DNA of 64,000 nt, taken from an uncultured Prevotellaceae bacterium. GTDB taxonomy: Bacteria; Bacteroidota; Bacteroidia; Bacteroidales; Bacteroidaceae. Below are positions 15,673-24,555 of the stretch, piece after piece. Positions within the stretch are counted from its first letter, which is position 1. Each line of letters begins with the position of its first letter. The notes beneath the pieces were generated by a model that worked only from the letters and a program-made list of their open reading frames with translations, did not search any database and was not told where the DNA came from. The stretch is from the NCBI GenBank assembly GCA_946415645.1, contig CAMKTJ010000006.1, positions 1 to 64,000 of the forward strand, in the 5' to 3' direction. A program made the translations under genes and the position numbers.

Positions 15673-18552
15673 ATGAAGTTATCTTGCTTTAAAAATATCA
15701 TCTTCATTATCTGTTTTCTCGGAATATTTCAAACATCCTTCTCTCAGGAGCGTGATTCAATATATATATATCAAGATATAAGCGATTCCTTTACTAAGCA
15801 TGGCATCCCAGAAGTGTTTGTTACCTTGGCGGATACAAACGGAGTTCTAATAGATACACTGTGGGCAAAAAGCAGATACAACTCAAATAGAGCGGCATGG
15901 TCTAAGTATGTTTCACGCAAGCCGCATACTTTTTTATTGAAAGCTGAGCATCCCGATTATGAAACTGTGGTGCAAAGAATCTCGATGAACAAACCTGCCC
16001 GACAGATGGAATATCGATTCCCTGAATTATTCATGAAACGCAGAATGAAGGAAACTACCCTGAAAGAGGTTACCGTTTCAGCCACACGTGTTCAGATTGC
16101 ATATAAGGGTGATACAATCGTTGTGAATGCACAGGCATTTAAGATTCCTGAAGGCTCAATGCTGGACGCTTTAGTGGCCAGTGTTCCGGGAGCTGAGTTG
16201 CGTGATGACGGAACCATATATATGAACGGGCGTAAAGTAGATTATCTGACACTTAATGGGAAGGATTTTTTCAAAGGCAGAAACCGCATGATGCTGGACA
16301 ACCTTCCATATTTTGTAGTCAATAAACTAAAGTTCTATGAAAAAGATATGCCGCAGAGCCAGATGATCCACCAAGATACAGGCGAAAAAGACTATGTAAT
16401 GGATGTGGAAATGAAGCAAGAGTATTCTATAGGATATACGCTCAACGCAGAGGCTGGAATAGGTACTGACAACAAATGGGTGGCAAGAATGTTTGGCCTT
16501 CGGTTTACAGATAACTCCCGTCTGGTAATATTTGGTGGTGAAAATAATATTAATGAGGTAAGACAACCTGGAAGAGACGGATGGTATGATAAGTCGAAGA
16601 TACCCACAGGAGAGAAAGAGGTAAAAATGATTGGCGGAAATCTTAATATTGATGACAAGCATGGGCGTTTTGTAGAGAATGTGGAGGCATCGGTAAACTG
16701 GACGGATAATAAAGACGAAACACGAACTTCACAAGAGACTTTCCTTCCAGAGGGTAGTGCATATAGTCGTTCCCAGGATATTAACCGTAACAAGAACTTT
16801 TCCAGCTCGCTCTCTAATAAACTGGAATTAAAGAAGATTGGGTTAATCTTTAATACAGACGGAAATTACAGTAAACAACAGGGCGATGGCCTATCTCGAT
16901 CTGCATCGTTCGTTTCAGATCCCTCAATGTTTACATGTATAGAAGTGCTTGACTCTATCTTCTCATCACCTGTTAATCCGTTGTTACAAGATATTAATAT
17001 TAATAAGGTGCTTGATCAAGGTAAATATGATTCCTATAACTATAGTTTCCATCAGTCCATAGACTGGGATAAGACACTGCCATGGGGGGATGATGTTGTT
17101 ATATCTTTAAACGGGAGCTATGATAAGTCTGCCAATGACCGCTTCAGCCGATATAATCTAACATATCCTAATGGTAACCAGAGGGATAACATGCAAGATC
17201 GTTTTATGCCATATCGTCATCATGGCTATTCATACAGTGCGAAGGGTGGATATCGTCTACATTTATTAGGAGGATGGCATGTAAATTGGTCATATAATTA
17301 CGCACAACAGTATAGTAACACTGAGAGTAACCTTTACAGGTTAGACAGGTTAGGTGTTGATACGGATTTCGGAATTCTTCCTTCGTTATCAGACTATTTG
17401 AAAACCAAGGATGATGATAATAGTTATCATAGTCTTTACATGACCAAAACTCATAGGAATAATATTAGCTTAAGCCATGTCTATTATGGAAGGAAAACAT
17501 ATTTTCTTTTCTCAATAATGGCACCTGTCATTTATAAAAAAGAAGATGTACGTTACTGGCGGTCTAACCAATATAGCGTTTTAAAACAAGGTAATTGGTA
17601 TTTAGAGCCAGAGGCCTGGATAAGATACCAAATAAAGAGAGATAGTTGTAAAGTTATGTTTGATTGGATTGAAGCTAAATTTGGCAGCTATGTTCAAACA
17701 CCCAATCTGGTTCAGATGCTTGATTTTGAAGACAGTTCCAATCCTCTGGCCATAAGCAAAGGAAATCCGAATTTAAAGACTTCACGGAGACACCATTTAG
17801 AATTACAAATGTATGGAGGAGCATGGGAACGACGCTATGGTGTGGCATTAGACATAAATATTATGGATAATATGGTTGCAAACGGTTTTACCTATAATCC
17901 TCAAAATGGCGTGTATACCTACTGCCCGGAGAATGTGAATGGCAATTGGAATGCACGGGTTTCGCCATACTTTAGAACGAATCTTGATAAAGATAAACAT
18001 TATCAGTTAGAAAGCAAAACAGGTTTCAACTATGTCCATAATGTAGATTTAGCCATGCTGGAAGGTTTCAACACAAGCCAGCTGAGCAGAGTGAACCACT
18101 ATATTACATCGGAAGATCTGAAACTGTCCTATAACAAGAATGTTACTCGCTTGGAATTGATAGGGACTTTTGCGTGGAATGTGGTTAATCGCGAGCAGGT
18201 GAATTATAATAACATTAATGCTTTCGACTTCAGCTATGGCCTGAGTGGCCAATATACCTTCCCCTGGAAGATCCAGTTGGCTACCGACCTAAAAATGTAC
18301 AGCCGTCGCGGATACGAGGAATCATCCATGAACACGAATGAGTTGGTATGGAATGCATCTGTTTCGCGTCCGTTCCTTAAAGGAAAACTCGTGGTTAAGG
18401 TTGATGCCTTTGATATATTGGGACAATTGTCCAATACGCGCTATACAGTTAACGGTCAAGGACGTACAGAGACCTGGCAGCTCATGATGCCTCGTTACGC
18501 CATGTTGAGAGTTGCTTATAAGATTAACAAAATGCCGAAGAATAAAAAATAA
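15673..18552 (+). CDS. TonB-receptor-like outer-membrane barrel of the peptide cluster
   Basis: 959 residues. A signal peptide (IIFIICFLGIFQTSFSQ) leads into a carboxypeptidase-regulatory-like beta domain (about 25-125) and a plug-like domain that begins at LKEVTVSATRVQIAYKGDTIVV. A long beta-barrel follows, of the OMP_b-brl type, rich in alternating aromatic strands. No nearby TonB/ExbB/ExbD. It sits between the precursor and its exporter and ends in the start codon of the ABC gene (1-base overlap). It could be the receptor that takes the peptide up again, a surface partner or a self-protection protein; TolC already provides an exit channel. Confidence 0.8.
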   Translation: MKLSCFKNIIFIICFLGIFQTSFSQERDSIYIYQDISDSFTKHGIPEVFVTLADTNGVLIDTLWAKSRYNSNRAAWSKYVSRKPHTFLLKAEHPDYETVVQRISMNKPARQMEYRFPELFMKRRMKETTLKEVTVSATRVQIAYKGDTIVVNAQAFKIPEGSMLDALVASVPGAELRDDGTIYMNGRKVDYLTLNGKDFFKGRNRMMLDNLPYFVVNKLKFYEKDMPQSQMIHQDTGEKDYVMDVEMKQEYSIGYTLNAEAGIGTDNKWVARMFGLRFTDNSRLVIFGGENNINEVRQPGRDGWYDKSKIPTGEKEVKMIGGNLNIDDKHGRFVENVEASVNWTDNKDETRTSQETFLPEGSAYSRSQDINRNKNFSSSLSNKLELKKIGLIFNTDGNYSKQQGDGLSRSASFVSDPSMFTCIEVLDSIFSSPVNPLLQDININKVLDQGKYDSYNYSFHQSIDWDKTLPWGDDVVISLNGSYDKSANDRFSRYNLTYPNGNQRDNMQDRFMPYRHHGYSYSAKGGYRLHLLGGWHVNWSYNYAQQYSNTESNLYRLDRLGVDTDFGILPSLSDYLKTKDDDNSYHSLYMTKTHRNNISLSHVYYGRKTYFLFSIMAPVIYKKEDVRYWRSNQYSVLKQGNWYLEPEAWIRYQIKRDSCKVMFDWIEAKFGSYVQTPNLVQMLDFEDSSNPLAISKGNPNLKTSRRHHLELQMYGGAWERRYGVALDINIMDNMVANGFTYNPQNGVYTYCPENVNGNWNARVSPYFRTNLDKDKHYQLESKTGFNYVHNVDLAMLEGFNTSQLSRVNHYITSEDLKLSYNKNVTRLELIGTFAWNVVNREQVNYNNINAFDFSYGLSGQYTFPWKIQLATDLKMYSRRGYEESSMNTNELVWNASVSRPFLKGKLVVKVDAFDILGQLSNTRYTVNGQGRTETWQLMMPRYAMLRVAYKINKMPKNKK

Positions 18553-20762
18553 TGAGACGATCCTTTCCTCACTATCACCAATTGGATTCTGCAGATTGTG
18601 GGCCAACATGTTTGCGGATGATAGCCCGCCATTATGGACGCTGCTATACCCTAGAAACCTTACGAGAACGAAGTTTTATCACTCGCGAGGGAGTATCCAT
18701 GCTTGGTATTAGTGATGCTGCCGAGAGCATAGGTATGCATACCATGGGGGTTAAGATTAGTGTGGAGCAATTAGCAAAGGATGCCGTACTACCTTGCATT
18801 CTGCATTGGAATCAGAACCACTTTGTGGTACTCTATAAGGTAAGCAGGCGCAGAGGAGGCAAATACGTGTTCCATATTGCTGACCCCGCTACACAGAAAG
18901 CGGCATTCCGTCAGGAAGAACTGGAAAAGTGCTGGCTGGCGAAGAAAGAAGGAAACAGGGACGTTGGTATGGCTTTGCTGTTGGAACCTGGCCCTGAATT
19001 TATGGATTATGAAGACGAAAGACGCTCTGCCAGACGCGACCTCTTCTTCTTCGTACGCTATCTGACCCCTTACAAGAAGCAGTTCCTGCAGTTGATTGTG
19101 TCAATGCTTTTGGGTATGGGGCTGCAGATGATCTTCCCGTTTCTGACACAGGCATTGGTGGATGTAGGTATCCGTTCTGCCAATATGGGTTTCATAACCC
19201 TTATACTTATTGCGCAATTGGTACTGTTCCTTTCGCAGCTTTCTGTGGGTTTCATCCGTTCATGGATAATGCTGCATGTGAACTCACGAATAGATATTTC
19301 CCTTATCTCGGACTTCCTGATGAAGTTGATGAGGTTGCCCCTGCGGTATTTTGATACCAAGAATACGGGTGATATCATGCAACGTATAGGTGACCACGGA
19401 CGTATAAAAGGCTTCTTGATGGGCAGCTCCATCAATATTGTCTTCTCGCTTTTCAACTTCATTGTCTTTGGCGCCATCCTTGCTTACTATAACGTACTTA
19501 TACTGGTAATCTTCCTGGTTGGTAATACGGGGTATGTTATCTGGATTCTCTCGTTCATGAAGTTTAGACGAGAATTGGATATCAGGCGTTTCAGTCAGTC
19601 GGCAAGTGAACAAAGCAAGATTATCCAGTTGATACAGGGTATGCAGGAGATAAAACTGAACAACTGCGAGAAACAGAAACGATGGGAATGGGAGCGCATA
19701 CAGGTGAAACTGTTTAAAATAGGCATCCGCGGACTGGCCATAGGACAGATACAGCAGATTGGTACGGTGTTCTTTACGCAATCAACAAGTATTGTTATCT
19801 CCTTTCTTGCTGCCAAAAGCGTTGTGGAGGGCGACATGACTCTGGGTATGATGATGTCCCTGACATACATTATCGGACAGGTTTCAGCCCCCATAGGAGA
19901 ATTCATTGGCTTTGCACAGGCTTGGCAGGACGCCAAGATAAGCTTGGAACGATTGAATGAGGTACACCGACGCAGAGATGAGGAACAGGGAATACATGCC
20001 AAACTGACTTGTCTGCCGGAGAAAAAGGATATCAGATTGGAGAATGTAACATTCAGCTATAGCGGAGCAAATCGTGACTATGCACTGGAAGACGTGTCGC
20101 TGACCATTCCTGAGCATAAAGTGACAGCCATAGTAGGTGCCAGTGGAAGTGGGAAAACTACTATCGTTAAACTGTTGCAAGGATTTTATACGCCCAACAA
20201 GGGAAGTATAAAGATTGGCGAAACACCATTGGGAATGATAAATCCGCATCTATGGCGTAGTAAAACCGGGTCAGTAATGCAGGAGAGCTACATCTTTTCT
20301 GACACCATTGCTCATAATATTGCAGTCAGTACAGACCGAGTGGATACGGAGAGGCTGAGACATGCCGTAAAGGTGGCTAACATCGGAGATTTTATTAATT
20401 CACTGCCGATGGGATATGACACAAAGATAGGTATGGAAGGAAGTGGTATCTCACAGGGGCAGCGGCAGCGTATCCTTATTGCAAGGGCGGTGTATAAGAA
20501 TCCTGAGTTTATTTTCCTGGATGAGGCCACCAACTCCTTGGATGCCAACAACGAGGGTGTCATCATGGCAAATCTTGAAGAATTCTATAAAGGAAGGACT
20601 GTCCTGATAGTAGCACACCGACTTTCTACTGTCAGGCATGCTGACAATATTATAGTCTTAGACAAGGGACACATAGTGGAAGAAGGTACACACGAGGAAT
20701 TGACAGAGAAGAGAGGTGTATACTATACACTTGTCAAGAACCAATTGGAGTTGGGAAAGTAA
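18552..20762 (+). CDS. C39-peptidase ABC exporter (bacteriocin-type, PCAT)
   Basis: 736 residues, inner membrane. The N-terminal C39 peptidase is intact: Q10, C16 (SADCGPTC), H90 (NQNHFVVL) and D111 (IADPA). It should cut double-Gly leaders during export. A six-helix ABC membrane domain covers about 165-460, and the nucleotide-binding domain has Walker A GASGSGKTT near 529 and the signature GISQGQRQR followed by IFLDEATNSLD. It forms a tripartite system with the HlyD and TolC genes that follow. Its obvious cargo is the peptide at 15300-15596. Confidence 0.95.
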   Translation: MRRSFPHYHQLDSADCGPTCLRMIARHYGRCYTLETLRERSFITREGVSMLGISDAAESIGMHTMGVKISVEQLAKDAVLPCILHWNQNHFVVLYKVSRRRGGKYVFHIADPATQKAAFRQEELEKCWLAKKEGNRDVGMALLLEPGPEFMDYEDERRSARRDLFFFVRYLTPYKKQFLQLIVSMLLGMGLQMIFPFLTQALVDVGIRSANMGFITLILIAQLVLFLSQLSVGFIRSWIMLHVNSRIDISLISDFLMKLMRLPLRYFDTKNTGDIMQRIGDHGRIKGFLMGSSINIVFSLFNFIVFGAILAYYNVLILVIFLVGNTGYVIWILSFMKFRRELDIRRFSQSASEQSKIIQLIQGMQEIKLNNCEKQKRWEWERIQVKLFKIGIRGLAIGQIQQIGTVFFTQSTSIVISFLAAKSVVEGDMTLGMMMSLTYIIGQVSAPIGEFIGFAQAWQDAKISLERLNEVHRRRDEEQGIHAKLTCLPEKKDIRLENVTFSYSGANRDYALEDVSLTIPEHKVTAIVGASGSGKTTIVKLLQGFYTPNKGSIKIGETPLGMINPHLWRSKTGSVMQESYIFSDTIAHNIAVSTDRVDTERLRHAVKVANIGDFINSLPMGYDTKIGMEGSGISQGQRQRILIARAVYKNPEFIFLDEATNSLDANNEGVIMANLEEFYKGRTVLIVAHRLSTVRHADNIIVLDKGHIVEEGTHEELTEKRGVYYTLVKNQLELGK

Positions 20763-20788
20763 GTTGATAGACGATAAATATCATACAG

Positions 20789-22129
20789 ATGAGTAAGGAA
20801 GAAATAGAAAAAGTGGAGGAAGAGGAAATCAATCTGCGATCGGAAGAGGTGCAGGAAATAATGGGACGAGTTCCACCTGCAATAGAACGATATGGTATTG
20901 CTGTGATAGCTTGCATTACACTATTCTTAATAGTCGGCAGTTTTTTTTTCCGTTACCCTGATGCTATAGATGCACCAATTGTAATAACGAACTCTACGCC
21001 TCCCGTCAACATTATATCAAAAACCAACGGGAAGATTGTAGAGATCTTGAAGCAGAATGAAGATTCCGTTCACGTTGGAGAATTATTGGGCGTAATTGAA
21101 AGCGATGCAGATTACAAAGATGTGCTGGCGTTGGAGGATATGGTGAATCAGTTTCTGGCAGAAAAAATAACTGATAACCAAATGGTCCAATGGATGTCAG
21201 GACGGGAATTGATATTAGGGGGCATGCAAAATGAATATCTGTCATTTAAGACTAGCCTGACTGATAAAATCCGTGTAAAAGAAAAAAAATACCTTCCCCA
21301 AAAGATAGAAGTGGCGAAGGAACGCATAGACTCCAGAGCAAAACTTGAAAGCAAAGAAAAGAATCTGCATGTAATTAATATAGAGCAGGAAGCTATTGCC
21401 TATGAGATATTCAAGCGCGACTCTTTGCTACATTCCAACAAGATGATATCCGATGAGGAGTATGAACGGGCTTCTTTAACGTTTTATCAGAGCAAGCAAG
21501 GCCCTGTTAACCGGGATGTTGCAGATGAGCAGTTCAGGATGCAGCGGATTAATGAAAAGGAAAACCTTTTGGATCTTGAACATCAGTATGACGAGTCAGT
21601 AAACACTCATGAGCAGAATTGTAATAGTGCATTACGACAATTGCGTGCAAGTATTGTTAAATGGGAGCAAATATATATTATGAGAAGTCCTATTGACGGC
21701 GTCCTGAATTATACAAGTGTTTGGAATAAAAACCAGACAGTCAATGTGGGGGAGGCAATATTTATTATTGTACCTGACAAGATGATGAAGCCTATAGGTA
21801 AAGCTCTTGTCCCTCCAACAGGTATGGGTAGAATTAAAGTTGGCCAAAAGGTTATCGTGAAAGTAAACAATTTCCCAGATGAGGATTTCGGAAATTTGGT
21901 TGGAAAGGTAGCATTCATATCTAAGATTCCAACCTCAGAAGGTGTATATATGGTGGATGTTGATTTCCCGGAGGGGCTTGTTACTATTTTCCATAGGCGA
22001 CTTCCTGAGACCTTACAATTAACCGGTACATCACAAATTGTTGTGGAGAACCGGCGTTTGGCAGATTTGTTCATTCAGCCTGTCAGACGTCTGATGAAAT
22101 CCCAGGAAACGCTTAACAAGGCTGAATAA
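20789..22129 (+). CDS. HlyD-family periplasmic adaptor
   Basis: 446 residues. A short charged cytoplasmic start is followed by one membrane helix (about 36-56, YGIAVIACITLFLIVGSFFF), a biotinyl-lipoyl-like half-motif (NIISKTNGKIVEIL near 73-86), and a long helical coiled-coil region (about 165-290). The second lipoyl half (MRSPIDGVLNYTSVW) and a beta-barrel part complete the fold. It bridges the C39 ABC exporter and the TolC channel. The stop overlaps the TolC start (1 base). Confidence 0.92.
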   Translation: MSKEEIEKVEEEEINLRSEEVQEIMGRVPPAIERYGIAVIACITLFLIVGSFFFRYPDAIDAPIVITNSTPPVNIISKTNGKIVEILKQNEDSVHVGELLGVIESDADYKDVLALEDMVNQFLAEKITDNQMVQWMSGRELILGGMQNEYLSFKTSLTDKIRVKEKKYLPQKIEVAKERIDSRAKLESKEKNLHVINIEQEAIAYEIFKRDSLLHSNKMISDEEYERASLTFYQSKQGPVNRDVADEQFRMQRINEKENLLDLEHQYDESVNTHEQNCNSALRQLRASIVKWEQIYIMRSPIDGVLNYTSVWNKNQTVNVGEAIFIIVPDKMMKPIGKALVPPTGMGRIKVGQKVIVKVNNFPDEDFGNLVGKVAFISKIPTSEGVYMVDVDFPEGLVTIFHRRLPETLQLTGTSQIVVENRRLADLFIQPVRRLMKSQETLNKAE

Positions 22130-23574
22130 TGAATACATACAGGATCCTGATTACTGCTATCCTTTTTTCTGCATATAGCTGGTGTTATTCCCAGAGTTTG
22201 CAGGAGATGATAACTATTGCAAAGCATCAGTCGTTGGATGCCTCATACATCAAACATAAGAGAGTAAATGCTGAACTGGCCTATAAATATTATAGGGCGA
22301 ATCTCCTGCCGGAGATAAAGTTAACCTCAATACCTATGCGGTACAGCAGCGATGTGGTTGAGCGCTACTCTTACGATGATGACCGTACCGTGTATAGGGC
22401 TCAGCAATCCTTGTATTCGGCTACCAATGTAATGCTGAAACAGAATGTCGGTTTCCTGGGCGGATATGTCTATATGGAATCAGACCTCCGATACTACAGG
22501 ACATTACAGAATGAAACGAGCCAGTTTACTTCAGTCCCTTTCAGGATAGGTTACAACCAGAATCTGGTGGGATATAATCCGTACAAGTGGGCCAGGAAGG
22601 TTGAGAAGATGAATTTGAGCTTAAGTGAAAAGGAGACGGCGGCCGGGTTGGAGGAGATAGCCATAGAGACAATAAACCGGTATTTTACCATTGTCATTCT
22701 GAAAGAACAACTGAAACAAGCCAGGACAAAGTTCCTGACCTGTGATTCCTTATATCAGACTGGTGTATATAGAAGTAAGTTAGGCGGGATTAACAATAGT
22801 GATTTGTATGAGTTGAAGATTGAACGGAACAGATCTGAGACGGAGATTGTTGAGCTGGAATCAAAAATTGAGACTGAGAAGTTCTCTTTTGCCCAGTTCC
22901 TGCAATTGACAGATACTACCCTGTTCCACTTTGAGGTTCCAACGGATGTGCGTGACATAGATGTTCCGTTAGACAAGGCGCAAAATCTGGCATTGGAGAA
23001 TTCTTCTCTTATCCTGAATTGCAAAAGATCTAAGATTCAGAATGAACAGGCAGAGGCGCAGGCGAAAACTCAACGTTTCCTGGAGGCAAGTCTTAGCGTG
23101 AACGTAGGCTGGCATCAGGTTGCGGATAATTTCAGGGGTGTATATAAAGGACTTTTGAACGAACAGTCAGCTTTGGTAAATGTGACCATCCCTTTGGCGG
23201 ATTTTGGCCGCAGGAAGACACAACTCGCACAGATTAGGGAAAATATCGAGCTGGACATTATAAATGAGAAGAAAGCTACGGATAATGTTATAGAGGAAGT
23301 AGTGGGCAGAGTCTCATACATGACAATCAACCGACGTAAGGTAAACAGCTGTGCTGAGACATATGAGCTGGCGCAGATGTTCTATAAGGAAGCGCTTGAA
23401 TCATATAAGTTAGGACGTAACCCTTTCTCTAAAGTGTGTGAAGCCCTCATCCGGCAAAAAATGGCGTTGGCAGACTATTACAATGCCATGCGTGATTATT
23501 GGGTGAATTATTATGAGATAAGACGCATGACGCTCTACGATTTTGAAAAGGAGTGTCCTTTATCTCCTAAATAG
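22129..23574 (+). CDS. TolC-family outer-membrane channel
   Basis: 481 residues with signal peptide (ILITAILFSAYSWCYS) and the usual two long helical repeats of outer-membrane efflux proteins (for example LSEKETAAGLEEIAIETINRYF and LGRNPFSKVCEALIRQKMALADYYNA). It should complete the exporter across the outer membrane. It is the last gene of the cluster before the terminator at 23765. Confidence 0.92.
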   Translation: MNTYRILITAILFSAYSWCYSQSLQEMITIAKHQSLDASYIKHKRVNAELAYKYYRANLLPEIKLTSIPMRYSSDVVERYSYDDDRTVYRAQQSLYSATNVMLKQNVGFLGGYVYMESDLRYYRTLQNETSQFTSVPFRIGYNQNLVGYNPYKWARKVEKMNLSLSEKETAAGLEEIAIETINRYFTIVILKEQLKQARTKFLTCDSLYQTGVYRSKLGGINNSDLYELKIERNRSETEIVELESKIETEKFSFAQFLQLTDTTLFHFEVPTDVRDIDVPLDKAQNLALENSSLILNCKRSKIQNEQAEAQAKTQRFLEASLSVNVGWHQVADNFRGVYKGLLNEQSALVNVTIPLADFGRRKTQLAQIRENIELDIINEKKATDNVIEEVVGRVSYMTINRRKVNSCAETYELAQMFYKEALESYKLGRNPFSKVCEALIRQKMALADYYNAMRDYWVNYYEIRRMTLYDFEKECPLSPK

Positions 23575-23614
23575 AGTTTTATGATGTGTTGTTATCTTTT
23601 CTTGTGCTTGTTGC

Positions 23615-23740
23615 ATGTTGAATAGATTGGGTGAAGAGGCTATACAGTTTGCAAACTGTCATATGTTTGGGACTGTGGAACATATAGTAGCAGACAAGCG
23701 TCTGATAGACAAGAATGGGATTATGAAATCATCGAGATAA
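23615..23740 (+). CDS. Possible 41-residue ORF at the end of the cluster
   Basis: ATG at 23615 opens 41 codons (starts MLNRLGEEAIQFANCHMFGT, ends IDKNGIMKSSR) between tolC and the terminator. There is no membrane segment or leader motif. If real it could be a small accessory or immunity product, but nothing beyond position and an open frame supports it. Confidence 0.3.
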   Translation: MLNRLGEEAIQFANCHMFGTVEHIVADKRLIDKNGIMKSSR

Positions 23741-23764
23741 AGTTTAAGGTAAATAGTTGGTAAT

Positions 23765-23804
23765 GCCTGCCAGCCCCTCGTGAGAGGAGTGGCAGGCTTG
23801 TTTT
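23765..23804 (+). terminator. Rho-independent terminator of the peptide/export cluster
   Basis: GCCTGCCA..TGGCAGGC outer stem with an inner CCCTC-gtga-GAGG stem, followed by TTGTTTT. This is the first strong terminator after the precursor region and marks the end of the operon. Confidence 0.9.
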
Positions 23805-23963
23805 GTGTCAATATGTAGGATCGAAAGTCAATGGAGGTAACATTCTAACTACCTGATTTCATGTAACCTATATTATGCGACTTTTTTCAATGCGAAGATT
23901 CTCGCATGCAAATAATCTGGAAAACAAGGAATGCCTTTTAATGTAAACATAAACCAAAGGTCT

Positions 23964-24048
23964 CCTAAGCTACTAAGCTACTAAGCAAGTAAGCTACTAA
24001 GCTATAATTTGCTAACCTTCCCTCCCCCTCGGGGGAGTCGGAGAGGGG
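23964..24048. repeat. Decamer repeats plus GC-rich palindrome
   Basis: Degenerate ctactaagct copies (23964-24005) are followed by CCCTCCCCCTCGGGGGAGTC and a GAGAGGGG half (24019-24048). This repeat block separates the peptide island from the ATPase/HU module. Confidence 0.75.
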
Positions 24049-24384
24049 TTATTTCGGAATAATCAGATCTCGCAGGGTTTTCTCAAAGCCGTCGGGTAGG
24101 ATAGGGGCTTCGTTGGGGTAGCATTGGTGGTAATCCTGCTCCAGGAGGTCAAGGATTCTTGCCAATAGCAGTAGCCTGCGCATGGGTGTCTGTTCCCTTG
24201 ACAGGAGCATCCTAAGAATGGTGTAGAACTGCGGAAGACGTAAAAGTCCTCCCTTTTAGACTCTCGCGCGTGTCTCCGGGCTGATGTGGAAACTACGGCA
24301 TCCACGGACCGAGAAATACTTCCGGTCACTGGCAAAAGCTTCCGTCAGGAAACTCATAAATTGTGGAGTTTTCAGAAAATTCAT
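24049..24384 (-). pseudogene. Decayed small gene with in-frame stop, divergent from the ATPase
   Basis: A 112-codon frame from ATG 24384 to the stop at 24049 is interrupted by one TAA at codon 43 (after SPETRARV). Both halves keep protein-like composition. The second half (LRLPQFYTILRMLLSREQTP.., EQDYHQCYPNEAPILPDGFEKTL) is rich in Leu/Arg helices. The same frame continues through the stop, so a single point mutation explains the break. I do not recognise the family. It is divergent from the AAA ATPase and shares its operator-like region. Confidence 0.6.
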
Positions 24385-24422
24385 CGTTATTCTGAATCTA
24401 ATGGTTAATAATGCTTAAATAG

Positions 24423-24443
24423 TGTACAGACATTGTCTGCACA
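24423..24443. promoter_or_regulatory. 21-bp dyad between divergent genes
   Basis: TGTACAGAC-att-GTCTGCACA, one mismatch. A second perfect 10-bp palindrome TGTCCGGACA lies at 24484-24493, flanked by AATTTGT/ACAAATT. Both are operator-like and sit upstream of the ATPase gene. Confidence 0.5.
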
Positions 24444-24555
24444 AAAGTTGCACAAAATTAGTGCTTTTTTCGGAAATTTGTGGTGTCCGGACAAATTAAT
24501 CTACAAAGATTTAAAATTTATTGCCAAATCAACAAATAATTAAATTATTTTCGTT

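Noticed and set aside
24063-24335. 90-codon minus-strand frame with many Cys and Arg
   Set aside because: It is a shifted frame of the decayed gene at 24049-24384, whose own frame has a more protein-like composition.
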